Shown here piece after piece: positions 5,834-13,523 of a DNA stretch of 13,523 nt (position 1 is its first letter; each line of letters starts with the position of its first letter). The notes under the pieces were generated by a model. The model was not told the origin of the DNA, made no database searches, and worked only from the letters and a program-made list of their open reading frames with translations. The stretch spans positions 3,120 to 16,642 of the forward strand of contig JAOZSS010000036.1 in NCBI GenBank assembly GCA_029939545.1. Reading direction: 5' to 3'. The translations under genes were made by a program, and so were the position numbers. This DNA comes from Kiritimatiellia bacterium. GTDB lineage: Bacteria; Verrucomicrobiota; Kiritimatiellia; UBA8416; JABMPJ01.

Positions 5834-7537
5834 CTAGCCCGCCCTGAACATTGCACCCATCCGCTTGCCCAGCAGGCACGCGGCCCACAGCATACCGGCA
5901 CCCAGAAGTGCCATTGCCCATGTGCCGAGTGCGGCGGCCACGTTGACCCCGTTCTCAAGCCCCTCCATCAGCGTGTAGATCGCTTTGGTGATGGGGTAGA
6001 ACTGCTCGGACTGCGCGAGTATCAGGCTGTCGGACACCTCCAACATCGAAAAGGCAAAACAGAGAACCGCACCAGCCAGCAGGTTTGCCGTGAGCAACGG
6101 CAACGTGATGCGGCGGATGACACGCAGAGGGGAGGCACCCAGGTTGGTTGCCGCTTCCTCATAGGTGATACTGGTTTGCTGCAGCCCGGCATGGGCAGCG
6201 CGGACCATGTACGGGAGGCGTCGCACGGCATAGCTAACAGCAAGTAGGGCCATCGGGTTGGTGCGAGGGTCCAGCCACGACCCTGGGAAGTGGGCCGAAA
6301 AGCATCCGAGGTAACCAAACGCTATTACGAGACCCGGCACAGCAATGGGGAGCATGGCGACGGTGTCGAGCCAGTCGGACCCCACCAGCTTCTTTCGCAC
6401 ACACAGCCACGCAATACAGAAACCAACGACCACATCGATCACGCAGGCCGTCAGGGCAAGGAACAAGCTGTTGGTCATCGCGCGCTGTGTCAGGTCGGAC
6501 CCGATTGCGCGACCAAAGAACTCGAGTGTCCAGCCCTGAGGCAGCACCGACAGGAACCAGCGGCGGCTAAGTGCGATCATCAGGACGCTGATGTGAGGTA
6601 GCAGCGCCATAGCGAGCACGGCCCCAAGAAAGCTATAGACCGCGAGCAGCGGCAGGCCGCGCAAGGGCGTCTCCTGGCGCCCCACGGTGAGCCGCCCCAA
6701 GGTTGCCATATGCCGGGAACGACGCGTCAGTCGCTTGCTGATCCAGAACCCGAAAGCGGAGATCAACAGCACGAGAACGACGCGTGCGTATCCCATCGGA
6801 TTCGTTCCCACTTCGCTCACGCTGTCGTAGATCATGACCGGCAGCACCCGTCGCAGTCCAAACACCAGAGGCGTTCCCAGCTCGGTGAACGCCCAGATGA
6901 AGACAAGCGTCGCCCCGGCAAAGATGCCCGGCATCGCCAGCGGCAGGGTGACACGTCGGAAGGCCCGCCACGGAGAGGCGCCTAGATTGGCTGCAGCGTC
7001 TTCCAGAGACGGATCGATATTGGCGAACGAGGCCACCATGTTCAGGTACAGTATAGGGAACAGGTGCATGCTCTCGAGGATAACGATTCCCAGCATCGGG
7101 AAACGCCCCAGCCAATCGACCGGCCCATCCGCGAGTCCGATGTTCATAAGCAGGGCGCTCAGTGGGCCGGCGCGCGCAAAAAGCGTCTTGAGTCCCACCG
7201 CACCGACGAATGGTGGCAGGATCAGCGGCACTAACAGCAGACCTGAGAAGATCGCTTTAAGGGGAAACATACGACGCGCCATGAACCATGCCATGGGCAG
7301 GGAAATCAGCAGGCATGTGGTCGTCACGAGAACGGCAATCGTCAGGCTGTTCCCCAGCGCCTGAAGCTGAATCGGATCGGTCACCAAAGCCTTCATGTAG
7401 GTAAGCGAGAAACCGTCCGCATCAATGCAGGCCCCACGAAAGACATACAGGAGAGGCCACCCGAGGAAAACAGCAAGGAAAGCGAGAATGCTCCACAGAA
7501 TGAGGTGCGGTGCCATACTGGTCGACTTCCGACTCAT
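5834..7537 (-). CDS. ABC importer permease, fused two-domain (iron(III)/Fbp-like)
   Basis: This 567-residue integral inner-membrane protein forms the translocation channel of a binding-protein-dependent importer. It consists of two homologous permease halves joined in one chain. Each carries the EAA loop that docks on the ATPase: EDAAANLGASPWRAFRRVTLP (about 179-199) and EEAATNLGASPLRVIRRITLP (about 460-480). About 12 hydrophobic segments are visible, starting with residues 12-33. The fused layout and length are typical of FbpB/SfuB-like iron permeases and some thiamine (ThiP) or phosphonate systems. The start ATG overlaps the ATPase stop in an ATGA (7534-7537), with GAGGAG about 11 nt upstream, so translation is coupled. 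It is followed after 20 nt by the PLD lipoprotein. The family is certain; substrate specificity cannot be read from the permease. Confidence 0.95.
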   Translation of the reverse strand: MSRKSTSMAPHLILWSILAFLAVFLGWPLLYVFRGACIDADGFSLTYMKALVTDPIQLQALGNSLTIAVLVTTTCLLISLPMAWFMARRMFPLKAIFSGLLLVPLILPPFVGAVGLKTLFARAGPLSALLMNIGLADGPVDWLGRFPMLGIVILESMHLFPILYLNMVASFANIDPSLEDAAANLGASPWRAFRRVTLPLAMPGIFAGATLVFIWAFTELGTPLVFGLRRVLPVMIYDSVSEVGTNPMGYARVVLVLLISAFGFWISKRLTRRSRHMATLGRLTVGRQETPLRGLPLLAVYSFLGAVLAMALLPHISVLMIALSRRWFLSVLPQGWTLEFFGRAIGSDLTQRAMTNSLFLALTACVIDVVVGFCIAWLCVRKKLVGSDWLDTVAMLPIAVPGLVIAFGYLGCFSAHFPGSWLDPRTNPMALLAVSYAVRRLPYMVRAAHAGLQQTSITYEEAATNLGASPLRVIRRITLPLLTANLLAGAVLCFAFSMLEVSDSLILAQSEQFYPITKAIYTLMEGLENGVNVAAALGTWAMALLGAGMLWAACLLGKRMGAMFRAG

Positions 7538-8628
7538 AGCGCGCTGGGCTCCTCGTCCTGTTTGATCACGACCGTATCCTCCTGCGACACATGCCAGTCG
7601 GCCTGCTGTCCCACCGTTATGGGCGTTGCGTAGCGACTCAACACGGTTGCATGGCAGCTCGTATTGCCTTCACGGAGCGCAACCTCTAACGTGGCACCCG
7701 CGAGCTGCACGTTCTCAACAAGGGCCTTGAAACTGTTCCCCCTGCTCGGGGCAATACCGGGGGTCACGCTCTCAGGCCGGATCATGCCGAGGACCGTCTC
7801 GCCGACACGCCAGGTCTGACCCGATGCAGCACAGCCGACCCAGGGACCGAAAGGCGTGTCGATATGGATGGCTTCGCCCTCCACGCTGGTGACCGTTGCA
7901 GCCAGCAGGTTCGCCCGCCCCAGAAAGTCGGCACAGAAGCGGTTCGGGGGGCGGTGATAGAGCTCGGATGGCTTACCGATGCCGACCAGGTTTCCGTTGG
8001 AAATAACCGCCATGCGGTCGGCCAGCGAGAGCGCCTCGACCTGGTCATGCGTCACATAGACGAATGCGATGTCGGTTTCCCTGTGGAGTCGTCCAATTTC
8101 CGCGCGCATGTCGGCACGTAACTTGGCATCCAAGTTGGACAAGGGCTCATCGAGGAGGACGATTGACGGATTGACCACGAGGGCGCGGGCCAGAACCACG
8201 CGTTGCTGCTGGCCGCCGGAAAGCTGTCCGGGTAGACGCTGTCCCATGCCCTTGAGACCCACGCGTGCCAGGATATCGTCCACCTGCGCATGAATCTCCC
8301 GGCGTGGTATTCTGCGCTCAACCAGACCAAACCCCACATTGTCCCGTACGTTGAGATGAGGCCACAATGCGTAGTTCTGAAACACCATGGGGGCACCGCG
8401 CTGATACGGGGATCGAGTCGCCACGTCCTCGCCATCAAAGCTAACCGTCCCGCTGTCTGGTGTCTCCAGCCCCGCCAGGATACGCAACATCGTGGTCTTT
8501 CCGCATCCGGAAGGGCCCAGCAGAAAGAAGAGCTCACCGGGCTGCACCGAGAACGAGACCCCGTTCAGGGCTGTGACCTCGTCAAATCGCTTAACTATCT
8601 GCTCAACATAAATGGCTGTTTTAGACAT
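7534..8628 (-). CDS. ABC importer ATPase (FbpC/PotA-like)
   Basis: This 364-residue cytoplasmic nucleotide-binding subunit powers import through the adjacent permease. All motifs are present: Walker A GPSGCGKTT (38-46), Q-loop Gln84, signature LSGGQ (136-140), Walker B IVLLDEP (156-162), D-loop SNLD (164-167) and switch His194 (VTHDQVEAL). A C-terminal regulatory TOBE-like region (about 230-355, containing GMIRPESV) gives the usual length of the iron/polyamine/sulfate subgroup. ATG at 8628 has AGGAGA about 8 nt upstream and lies 19 nt after the binding-protein stop. The gene end overlaps the permease start by 4 nt. The family is certain. The substrate (ferric iron, phosphonate, thiamine, polyamine or other) is undetermined. 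Confidence 0.96.
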   Translation of the reverse strand: MSKTAIYVEQIVKRFDEVTALNGVSFSVQPGELFFLLGPSGCGKTTMLRILAGLETPDSGTVSFDGEDVATRSPYQRGAPMVFQNYALWPHLNVRDNVGFGLVERRIPRREIHAQVDDILARVGLKGMGQRLPGQLSGGQQQRVVLARALVVNPSIVLLDEPLSNLDAKLRADMRAEIGRLHRETDIAFVYVTHDQVEALSLADRMAVISNGNLVGIGKPSELYHRPPNRFCADFLGRANLLAATVTSVEGEAIHIDTPFGPWVGCAASGQTWRVGETVLGMIRPESVTPGIAPSRGNSFKALVENVQLAGATLEVALREGNTSCHATVLSRYATPITVGQQADWHVSQEDTVVIKQDEEPSAL

Positions 8629-8647
8629 GGCGCCTATCTCCTGATCT

Positions 8648-9979
8648 TCACCTGCTCAACTTGGTGTAGCGTTCCTGGGCCGCATGCGACCACGTTGTCA
8701 TTGTGGCCAACCGAAAACGCGCATCACTCCACTGCAAGGCGATCGCTTCCAGCTCTGCCACCGTCACGGGGGGAGCCGTCATGGCCTTGACGGAGTCCGC
8801 TGCCATCCCGTCCGTTCGCACTTTCTGCCATGCCTCCGTCAGCTCCGAGTGTGCGTCGATAAGCCAGACGCCCACGAGGTCGTTCATGATCCGCCAGCGC
8901 CGGCCAGCCGCCGTCGTGTCATAGACAAACCCGGCATCCATATCGTAGGGGCGTATCTCCGGGGCCTCGGGATCGTCTTCATACAGGCGCGCCTGGACTG
9001 GTAAACGATGCAAGGCATGCTCCTGACCGTTGCGTCCGACCGGTTGGTAGAGCAGAGCTTGCCCGTCATCGGAGAGGCAGTACGTGACGAATAACCGGGC
9101 CAGCTCGGGCGAAGGCGCGCCCTTCAACATGGCGATAGAGTCGGCGCCGATCAGGGTCACCCCGCGGGGAAGCACAAAGGAGAGATCGTCGCCGGCGGCG
9201 TCAATCACGGTTCGCGCATATTGATCGATCACCATGCCGGCGGCCACTTCTCCCGCCGCTACTTCCCGCGGCACCGCGCCGCCACCCTCGCCAAAACGGC
9301 GAACGTTTGCGGCGATCCGTGTCAGCAGTCGCCATCCCTCCTCAAAGCCATAGGCCTGCAAAACAATCTCGTAGCACATGTGAACCGAGCCGCTGGTGCG
9401 GGGATCGCCAGATCCGAGCCACGTCGCGTATATCGGATTGCCGAGATCCTTCCACTCGGTGGGAACCGGTATATCCAGTTGGCTAAGCAGTTGCTTGTTG
9501 CAGAGAATGCCGAATCCGCTCAGCGCAACCCCATACCATTGACGATCAGACGCGTAGACAGGTGTACCCGCGCAGGTAGCAGGTATGCCGGACAGGAGGG
9601 AAGGGGCAACAGCCACCGGAGCCAGCCAGCCAAAAGCGGCACCACGAATAAAGGGGTCCACGCCGCCGCCAAACATGAGGTCGATCCGGGCGCTCCCGGG
9701 CGTTGCCATGAATCTCGATTCGAGATCCTTCATGATCTTGGAGGTGCCCCCAACGTCAATCCATTGAACCTGTACCGAGCGGTCATGCTCACGGGCCATC
9801 CACGCGCGAAACCCCCGGCTGTACTCCTGGCGGACCTCGCGACGGTGAGGCGATATGATGGAGAGCACCTCGGTGGCCGCGTCCAAGACAGGGGGTGGGG
9901 GCGCAGCATCGGGAAGCAGCATGAAGGCATAGGGGAGACCCGCTACAGCAATAAAGATAATCCCAGCAACAACACGCAT
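8648..9979 (-). CDS. ABC importer solute-binding protein, membrane-anchored or secreted
   Basis: The protein is 443 residues from ATG at 9979. It is the periplasmic or surface binding subunit that hands substrate to the downstream permease and ATPase. The N-terminal hydrophobic segment (residues 3-21) has no clear cleavage site and no lipobox Cys, so it may stay as a membrane anchor, followed by a Pro-rich linker. The mature start, VLSIISPHRREVRQEYSRGF, and GGTSK plus FGGGVDPF segments resemble type-2 periplasmic binding proteins of the Fbp-like class that I recall from planctomycetes and related bacteria. I do not see the adjacent Tyr-Tyr pair that binds ferric iron in classical FbpA, so iron specificity is doubtful. 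The ATG at 9979 was chosen for GGAGAG (9987-9992) 7 nt upstream. The longer frame to 10009 starts with TTG and lacks such a site. It is the first gene of the four-gene operon. Confidence 0.88.
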   Translation of the reverse strand: MRVVAGIIFIAVAGLPYAFMLLPDAAPPPPVLDAATEVLSIISPHRREVRQEYSRGFRAWMAREHDRSVQVQWIDVGGTSKIMKDLESRFMATPGSARIDLMFGGGVDPFIRGAAFGWLAPVAVAPSLLSGIPATCAGTPVYASDRQWYGVALSGFGILCNKQLLSQLDIPVPTEWKDLGNPIYATWLGSGDPRTSGSVHMCYEIVLQAYGFEEGWRLLTRIAANVRRFGEGGGAVPREVAAGEVAAGMVIDQYARTVIDAAGDDLSFVLPRGVTLIGADSIAMLKGAPSPELARLFVTYCLSDDGQALLYQPVGRNGQEHALHRLPVQARLYEDDPEAPEIRPYDMDAGFVYDTTAAGRRWRIMNDLVGVWLIDAHSELTEAWQKVRTDGMAADSVKAMTAPPVTVAELEAIALQWSDARFRLATMTTWSHAAQERYTKLSR

Positions 9980-10150
9980 CCTCAGGCTCTCCGATCGGCG
10001 AATATACAAACAGGGCGTGACTCATTTGTACAGACCGATCCGCTCTGCGCGTGCTGTCATCGCCCGAAAGGACTTGCGAACGTGATACGGCTGGCGTAGG
10101 CTTCCGTTGCTACCGTCACTGGATCTAAATCAACATTGGAGATGAAAAAA
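9980..10150. promoter_or_regulatory. Divergent control region between the importer operon and the helical-repeat lipoprotein
   Basis: Both flanking genes read outward, so promoters for the importer operon (minus) and the lipoprotein/ACT pair (plus) should lie in these 171 bases. On the plus strand, TTGCGA (10074-10079) and TAGGCT (10097-10102) are 17 bases apart, a weak sigma-70-like pair. I see no Fur-box-like 19-bp palindrome, which would have supported iron regulation of the importer. No strong operator is visible. Confidence 0.3.
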
Positions 10151-11716
10151 ATGACACGGTCGATCATCTTTGTGGTTCTGATTGCGCTGGCCTCTGGTTG
10201 TGGAAAACCGGAACCGCCGTCCACAAACGTCGAGAATGCCGCCGTCGTGGACGACGACGCATTCAACGCACTGTTCGAGCAGGCACGCGCGCACTATCAT
10301 GAGGGGGATACTGACTCTGCTGTCGACCTTCTCACGGAGAGTCTGGCCGATCCTCTTTTTGTGAGCAACCAGCCCACAATTTTCCGCGCCCTGATCGAAC
10401 TTCTCCTTTTGGAGAACCGAGTTATAGATGCGCAGACCAACTTCCTCGCCATGCTGCATGCCTGCCCGGACGTCGCCGCCCAGACGTTCAGCATGATTCC
10501 AACACACCTGAAGCGCCAGCCTGACGCGGCGGGCTACCTTTCATGGTGCGAGCAGATGATCGGCGCGGAGCTGCCTGCAGGCATTGCCGAGAGCGCCTAT
10601 GGCTACTATGTCGACGCCTATGTCCAGTTAGGGGCCGTTGACAAGCTCGACGCCCTGGCCCAAGAGAGCTTCGACCGGTTCGGCGGCGGCGGCGCCGTGC
10701 GTGTGTTGACGCGGCCTATAGGCGACCTGATCGATAAGCAGGAGTATGTGGCCATACAGAGTGCGCTGACCGTACTTTCCACTACGGGGGACAAAGCGGC
10801 ACTCGACTTTGTTGCCGTCACAGAGATCACGCTCGCCGCGGCTCAAGGTCAGTGGGAGAACGTTGTCAGTATGTATAAGGAGAAGGGCGCCGACCTTCCA
10901 GACAACGCCACGCGGCAGGCCCTTCGCACGGTCTCGAGCCGGGCCATGGCCGCCGAACGGGCCGATGTGGTTGACCAGCTGTGTGAGTATGTTCTGGCGG
11001 CCATGCCGGACGCGCAGGCTACACGCAGTCAGGCGATATCTCTGTACCTAGATGTTGCGAAGACGTCTGGCAATTTCGATAGGGTGGTCACGCGTCTGAA
11101 GGCACTGAGGGATGCCGGAGCAGGGGATAATCTCAACCAGAAGGTCAGCGGCGTGTTCTACGAGGTGATGAACAAGGCCTCGGCCGCATCCAGGAAGACC
11201 ATGCTTCAGATGGTTAAGGCCATGCATGACGAGGCCCCGGATGGCGGCAGGTCCCATATGGAGGCTCTGCTGATGGACGGTGCCGTACTCACCAGTGATT
11301 ACGCCCTTGCGCTTAAGGTGTTGAACGACGGTTTCCGTGCCGACGACGTGGAGTGGGTTGCTATGGCACGCAACAAGCTCGGCGCGCATCTGGCGATCGA
11401 GGAAGGACGCGTGGATGACGCGGTGGGGCTGTTTCGCGACTTCATGAAGCACGTGGAGACCTGGACCGATTCGACGGTTGACCCCAGCACAGGAATTGCA
11501 CACACACGCGAGATGTGTCTCGGCTTCAACGCCAAACGCATCGGGAATATCTATCGCGACGCCGCCCGTGCCGACGATGCCGCCAAGGCCTATGCCGAGG
11601 CGCGCGACTATTTCAACGCGGCCATGGCCGCGGCCAAGGAAGGCAGCAAAGAGGCGGCCTACATCAAGGAACAGATGGCGGAGCTTCCGGCGATGGAGCC
11701 CGCGCCTTCACAGTAG
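10151..11716 (+). CDS. Lipoprotein with helical (TPR-like) repeats
   Basis: The protein is 521 residues. The N-terminus (MTRSIIFVVLIALASGC) is a lipoprotein signal with probable lipidated Cys17, followed by a short Pro/Ser linker. From about residue 35 to the end the chain is almost entirely alpha-helical, with alternating small and hydrophobic residues. TPR-like units are visible near the start (FEQARAHYHEGDTDSAVDLL) and near the end (AKRIGNIYRDAARADDAAKAYAEA). The middle repeats are too diverged to assign. Such alpha-solenoids usually scaffold envelope protein complexes. The ATG at 10151 was chosen because TTGGAG ends 9 nt upstream. ATG at 10142 and TTG at 10136 are in frame, but the first touches and the second overlaps that site. 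The ACT-domain gene follows after 19 nt. No partner or pathway can be named from the sequence. Confidence 0.82.
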   Translation: MTRSIIFVVLIALASGCGKPEPPSTNVENAAVVDDDAFNALFEQARAHYHEGDTDSAVDLLTESLADPLFVSNQPTIFRALIELLLLENRVIDAQTNFLAMLHACPDVAAQTFSMIPTHLKRQPDAAGYLSWCEQMIGAELPAGIAESAYGYYVDAYVQLGAVDKLDALAQESFDRFGGGGAVRVLTRPIGDLIDKQEYVAIQSALTVLSTTGDKAALDFVAVTEITLAAAQGQWENVVSMYKEKGADLPDNATRQALRTVSSRAMAAERADVVDQLCEYVLAAMPDAQATRSQAISLYLDVAKTSGNFDRVVTRLKALRDAGAGDNLNQKVSGVFYEVMNKASAASRKTMLQMVKAMHDEAPDGGRSHMEALLMDGAVLTSDYALALKVLNDGFRADDVEWVAMARNKLGAHLAIEEGRVDDAVGLFRDFMKHVETWTDSTVDPSTGIAHTREMCLGFNAKRIGNIYRDAARADDAAKAYAEARDYFNAAMAAAKEGSKEAAYIKEQMAELPAMEPAPSQ

Positions 11717-11735
11717 AAGAGGAAGGGGGGGAGCC

Positions 11736-12131
11736 ATGATTCAATCCCAGTTTACGCTCTACATGGAGAACCAACCAGGGGCCCTGTTCGGAGTGACCTG
11801 TCGCTTGGCGGAAGCCAAGATCAACATCGAGGGGCTTTCGGTTTCCGGCAGTGAAGACACCGCGCTGGCTCAGCTCGTCACGAGCGACTCGGAAGCCACA
11901 CATGAACTACTTAAGGCTTCGGGAACGCCGTATTCGACCGATGAAGTGGCCGTGCTGGCCATGCGCAATGAGCCCGGCGCACTGAGTCGCGGACTGGCGC
12001 GCTTGTCCAAGGCAGGTCTCAACATTGATTACCTCTACGGAACGGCGTCCGACTGCTGCGATGCCGAGCACTGCAACATCGTTATCAGTGCGCCTGATCT
12101 TCAGGCGGTCGAGGACGCGTGGGGCGATTAG
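11736..12131 (+). CDS. Tandem ACT-domain protein (amino-acid-binding regulator)
   Basis: This 131-residue protein consists of two ACT domains and nothing else. Domain 1 (about 5-65) has the ligand-loop pattern ENQPGAL (11-17) followed by INIEGLS (29-35). Domain 2 (about 70-130) has RNEPGAL (77-83) followed by LNIDYLYG (95-102). Stand-alone tandem ACT proteins typically sense amino acids in the cytoplasm and modulate an enzyme or regulator, but the target is not evident here. A Cys cluster, C107-C108-x4-C113, between strands of domain 2 is unusual and could bind metal or respond to redox. The ATG at 11736 has a G-rich ribosome site (AGGAAGG ending 9 nt upstream, then a run of seven G). The open frame upstream to 11478 is only a shadow of the lipoprotein gene. 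The last 47 bases overlap the 3' end of the convergent protease gene. Confidence 0.9.
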   Translation: MIQSQFTLYMENQPGALFGVTCRLAEAKINIEGLSVSGSEDTALAQLVTSDSEATHELLKASGTPYSTDEVAVLAMRNEPGALSRGLARLSKAGLNIDYLYGTASDCCDAEHCNIVISAPDLQAVEDAWGD

Positions 12132-13368
12132 CGATTCGCTCCCGTATCGCGCGAATCCGGTAGAGCACCGGAGGATGTGAGTAACTCACCGCCACCTTGA
12201 GCGGATGCGGTGCCAGGTTTGACAGATTGTCGACACTCAGTTTCTTCAGCGCATCAGCCAGCGCTTCCGGCTCATCGCAGGTATCCACGGCGAACCCATC
12301 CGCCTCGTACTCGTGCCGACGAGAGATGGCGTGCTCCATGATTCCCAGCGCCATCCCAATGGGTGTATAGAGGAACCCGAAGAAGATGAGGCTGGCATAC
12401 ACCGACACCTGTTCGGCCGGAAATCCAAATGCCGCGAACAGCCCCGGGTTGTTGATGAAGCACGCCAGTAAGTAGCACGTGACGCCCGAGACGATGGTCG
12501 AACGCAGCATGGACGATGGAATGTGGCGTTTCTTGTAGTGGCCCATCTCGTGTGCCACGACGGCGAGAATCTCGGCCGGACTGTGCCGCTCCAGGAAGGT
12601 GTCGAACAGGACGATACGTCGTGACTTACCGAAACCTGTGAAGAAAGCATTCGACTTGGAGGAGCGCCGCGAACCGTCCATCGTGAAAATGCCCGCATTC
12701 GGGAACGATTGGCCCTTGGCGTAGTCCAGGATCATGCGCCTGACCTCACCATCCTCCATCGGGGTGAAGGTGTTGAAGAGCGGCATGATGACGAACGGCG
12801 CCAGAAAAACCAGCACCACCTGCACGCCCACAAGCAGAGCCCATACCATCCACCACGCACCGGGGAAGCATCCAAAGAGCCAGATAACCGCAGACAGCAG
12901 AGGTGCTCCGATCACAATCGACAGCAGTATACCTTTAAGGATATCGAGCACGAACGTTCGTGGCGTCGTGTTGTTGAATCCATAGCGTTCCTCGAGCACG
13001 AACGTGCGATAGATGGAAAACGGCATATCCAGGGCACCCAGGAGGAGCGCAATGCCACCGGCGAAGAGTAGGCCGGTTGGAATGGAGCCCCACTCCGGTA
13101 TGCGCACCACGTTGTCGAGCAGATAGAAACCACCGAGGAGGATGAGAGCGAGCTGGACACCTGTGCAGACCCCATCGTGAATCAGGCCGGTCCGCGTCGT
13201 GTCGCGCAGGTAGCGCTGCGACGTAGCGTAGCGTTCCGCGTCGTAGAGCTCTGCGAATTCGTCGGGCACATCAGTACGGACATGTCCAAGGTTCATCAGC
13301 TCAGCTACGGTATCGAGCAGGAAGCGCACTAGCAGTGCGCCGACAATAATGACTAGGTATGTATTCAT
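12085..13368 (-). CDS. Ste24-like M48 membrane zinc metalloprotease
   Basis: The protein is 427 residues from ATG at 13368. M48A (Ste24/CAAX protease 1-like) enzymes are polytopic membrane proteases. In bacteria, which generally lack prenylated CAAX proteins, they are thought to act in membrane-protein quality control. The active site is HEMGH (His273, Glu274, His277) with the third zinc ligand Glu353 in the E-x3-D motif (EYEAD). Multiple membrane helices precede the site, two follow it, and the FVLEERYGFN segment typical of the family lies at about 123-132. The C-terminal HPP (about 399-401) also matches. The frame is open to an ATG at 13455 (456 residues). I prefer 13368 because homologues I recall begin with a similar MN-x-YL-I hydrophobic start, and because it leaves 119 bases to the divergent gene instead of 32. 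Neither start has a good ribosome site. The gene end overlaps the ACT gene by 47 nt. Confidence 0.9.
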   Translation of the reverse strand: MNTYLVIIVGALLVRFLLDTVAELMNLGHVRTDVPDEFAELYDAERYATSQRYLRDTTRTGLIHDGVCTGVQLALILLGGFYLLDNVVRIPEWGSIPTGLLFAGGIALLLGALDMPFSIYRTFVLEERYGFNNTTPRTFVLDILKGILLSIVIGAPLLSAVIWLFGCFPGAWWMVWALLVGVQVVLVFLAPFVIMPLFNTFTPMEDGEVRRMILDYAKGQSFPNAGIFTMDGSRRSSKSNAFFTGFGKSRRIVLFDTFLERHSPAEILAVVAHEMGHYKKRHIPSSMLRSTIVSGVTCYLLACFINNPGLFAAFGFPAEQVSVYASLIFFGFLYTPIGMALGIMEHAISRRHEYEADGFAVDTCDEPEALADALKKLSVDNLSNLAPHPLKVAVSYSHPPVLYRIRAIRERIANRPTRPRPPEDQAH

Positions 13369-13487
13369 GATCCACAATGCAGCGGTCACACACGCGGCCG
13401 CCAAATCAGATTTGACAGCATCCCATACATCTGGAACGCTAGCAAGCAGTTGCATCCCGAGTCACACACTAAAGGGAGGGTCCTGAT

Positions 13488-13523
13488 ATGTTTGCAAAAC
13501 GTTGGAGTTTGGTTCTACTGAGT
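13488..13523 (+). CDS. Start of a gene cut by the window edge, probably a secreted or membrane protein
   Basis: The ATG at 13488 has a strong ribosome site (AGGGAGGG, ending 7 nt upstream). The first 12 residues, MFAKRWSLVLLS, look like the basic and early hydrophobic part of a signal peptide or membrane anchor. The gene diverges from the M48 protease. Nothing more can be said from 36 bases. Confidence 0.6.
   Translation, partial: MFAKRWSLVLLS

Noticed and set aside
5814..5921. N-terminal extension of the PLD lipoprotein to ATG 5921
   Set aside because: It overlaps the permease coding region and would place the lipoprotein signal 40 residues inside the protein. GTG at 5813 has a strong ribosome site.
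9221..10099. 292-residue plus-strand frame
   Set aside because: It is antisense to the solute-binding protein gene, with no recognisable domain. The minus-strand product has clear family features and an operon context.
11725..11731. Run of seven G before the ACT gene as a phase-variation tract
   Set aside because: It is short and located in the ribosome site region. Nothing else suggests a contingency locus.

Overview
The window looks like chromosomal DNA from a Gram-negative-type bacterium. Two predicted lipoproteins, a secreted protein and a membrane-anchored solute-binding protein imply a cell envelope with a periplasm. GC content is moderately high, SD-type ribosome sites (GGAG/GAGG) are common, and genes are packed in short operons. 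The mix of genes, and palindromic intergenic repeats of a style I recall from planctomycete and Lentisphaerota/Kiritimatiellota genomes, suggest the PVC superphylum. No rRNA or marker gene confirms this, so the placement is tentative.

Layout. (1) Positions 1-567 hold no convincing gene but several inverted repeats, including a roughly 190-bp concentric palindromic element. (2) On the minus strand, phosphopentomutase (deoB) is followed by a small secreted protein of unknown function. (3) Divergent from deoB, on the plus strand, is a 510-residue protein with an Arg/Asp/Gly-rich N-terminus, a C2H2-type zinc-finger motif and a possible C-terminal winged helix. A tiny tail-anchored membrane protein overlaps its end. 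(4) A four-gene minus-strand operon runs from about 9979 down to 4296: solute-binding protein, ABC ATPase, fused two-domain permease, and a phospholipase-D-superfamily lipoprotein. (5) On the plus strand, a helical-repeat lipoprotein is followed by a 131-residue tandem ACT-domain protein. (6) On the minus strand is a Ste24-like M48 membrane metalloprotease whose 3' end overlaps the ACT gene. (7) A plus-strand gene begins at 13488 and runs off the window.

How the genes work together. The importer genes are tightly coupled (ATGA overlap, gaps of about 20 nt) and form one Fbp/Pot-like ABC uptake system. The co-transcribed phosphodiesterase-family lipoprotein could supply or process an envelope substrate, but that is inference. 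DeoB serves nucleoside catabolism or salvage. The ACT protein is probably an amino-acid-responsive regulator. Both convergent gene pairs overlap at their stops and leave no room for conventional terminators.

I see no CRISPR array, tRNA, rRNA, transposase or prophage. The least explained items are the palindromic element, the zinc-finger protein, the PLD-containing importer operon and the secreted protein with an apparent internal duplication.
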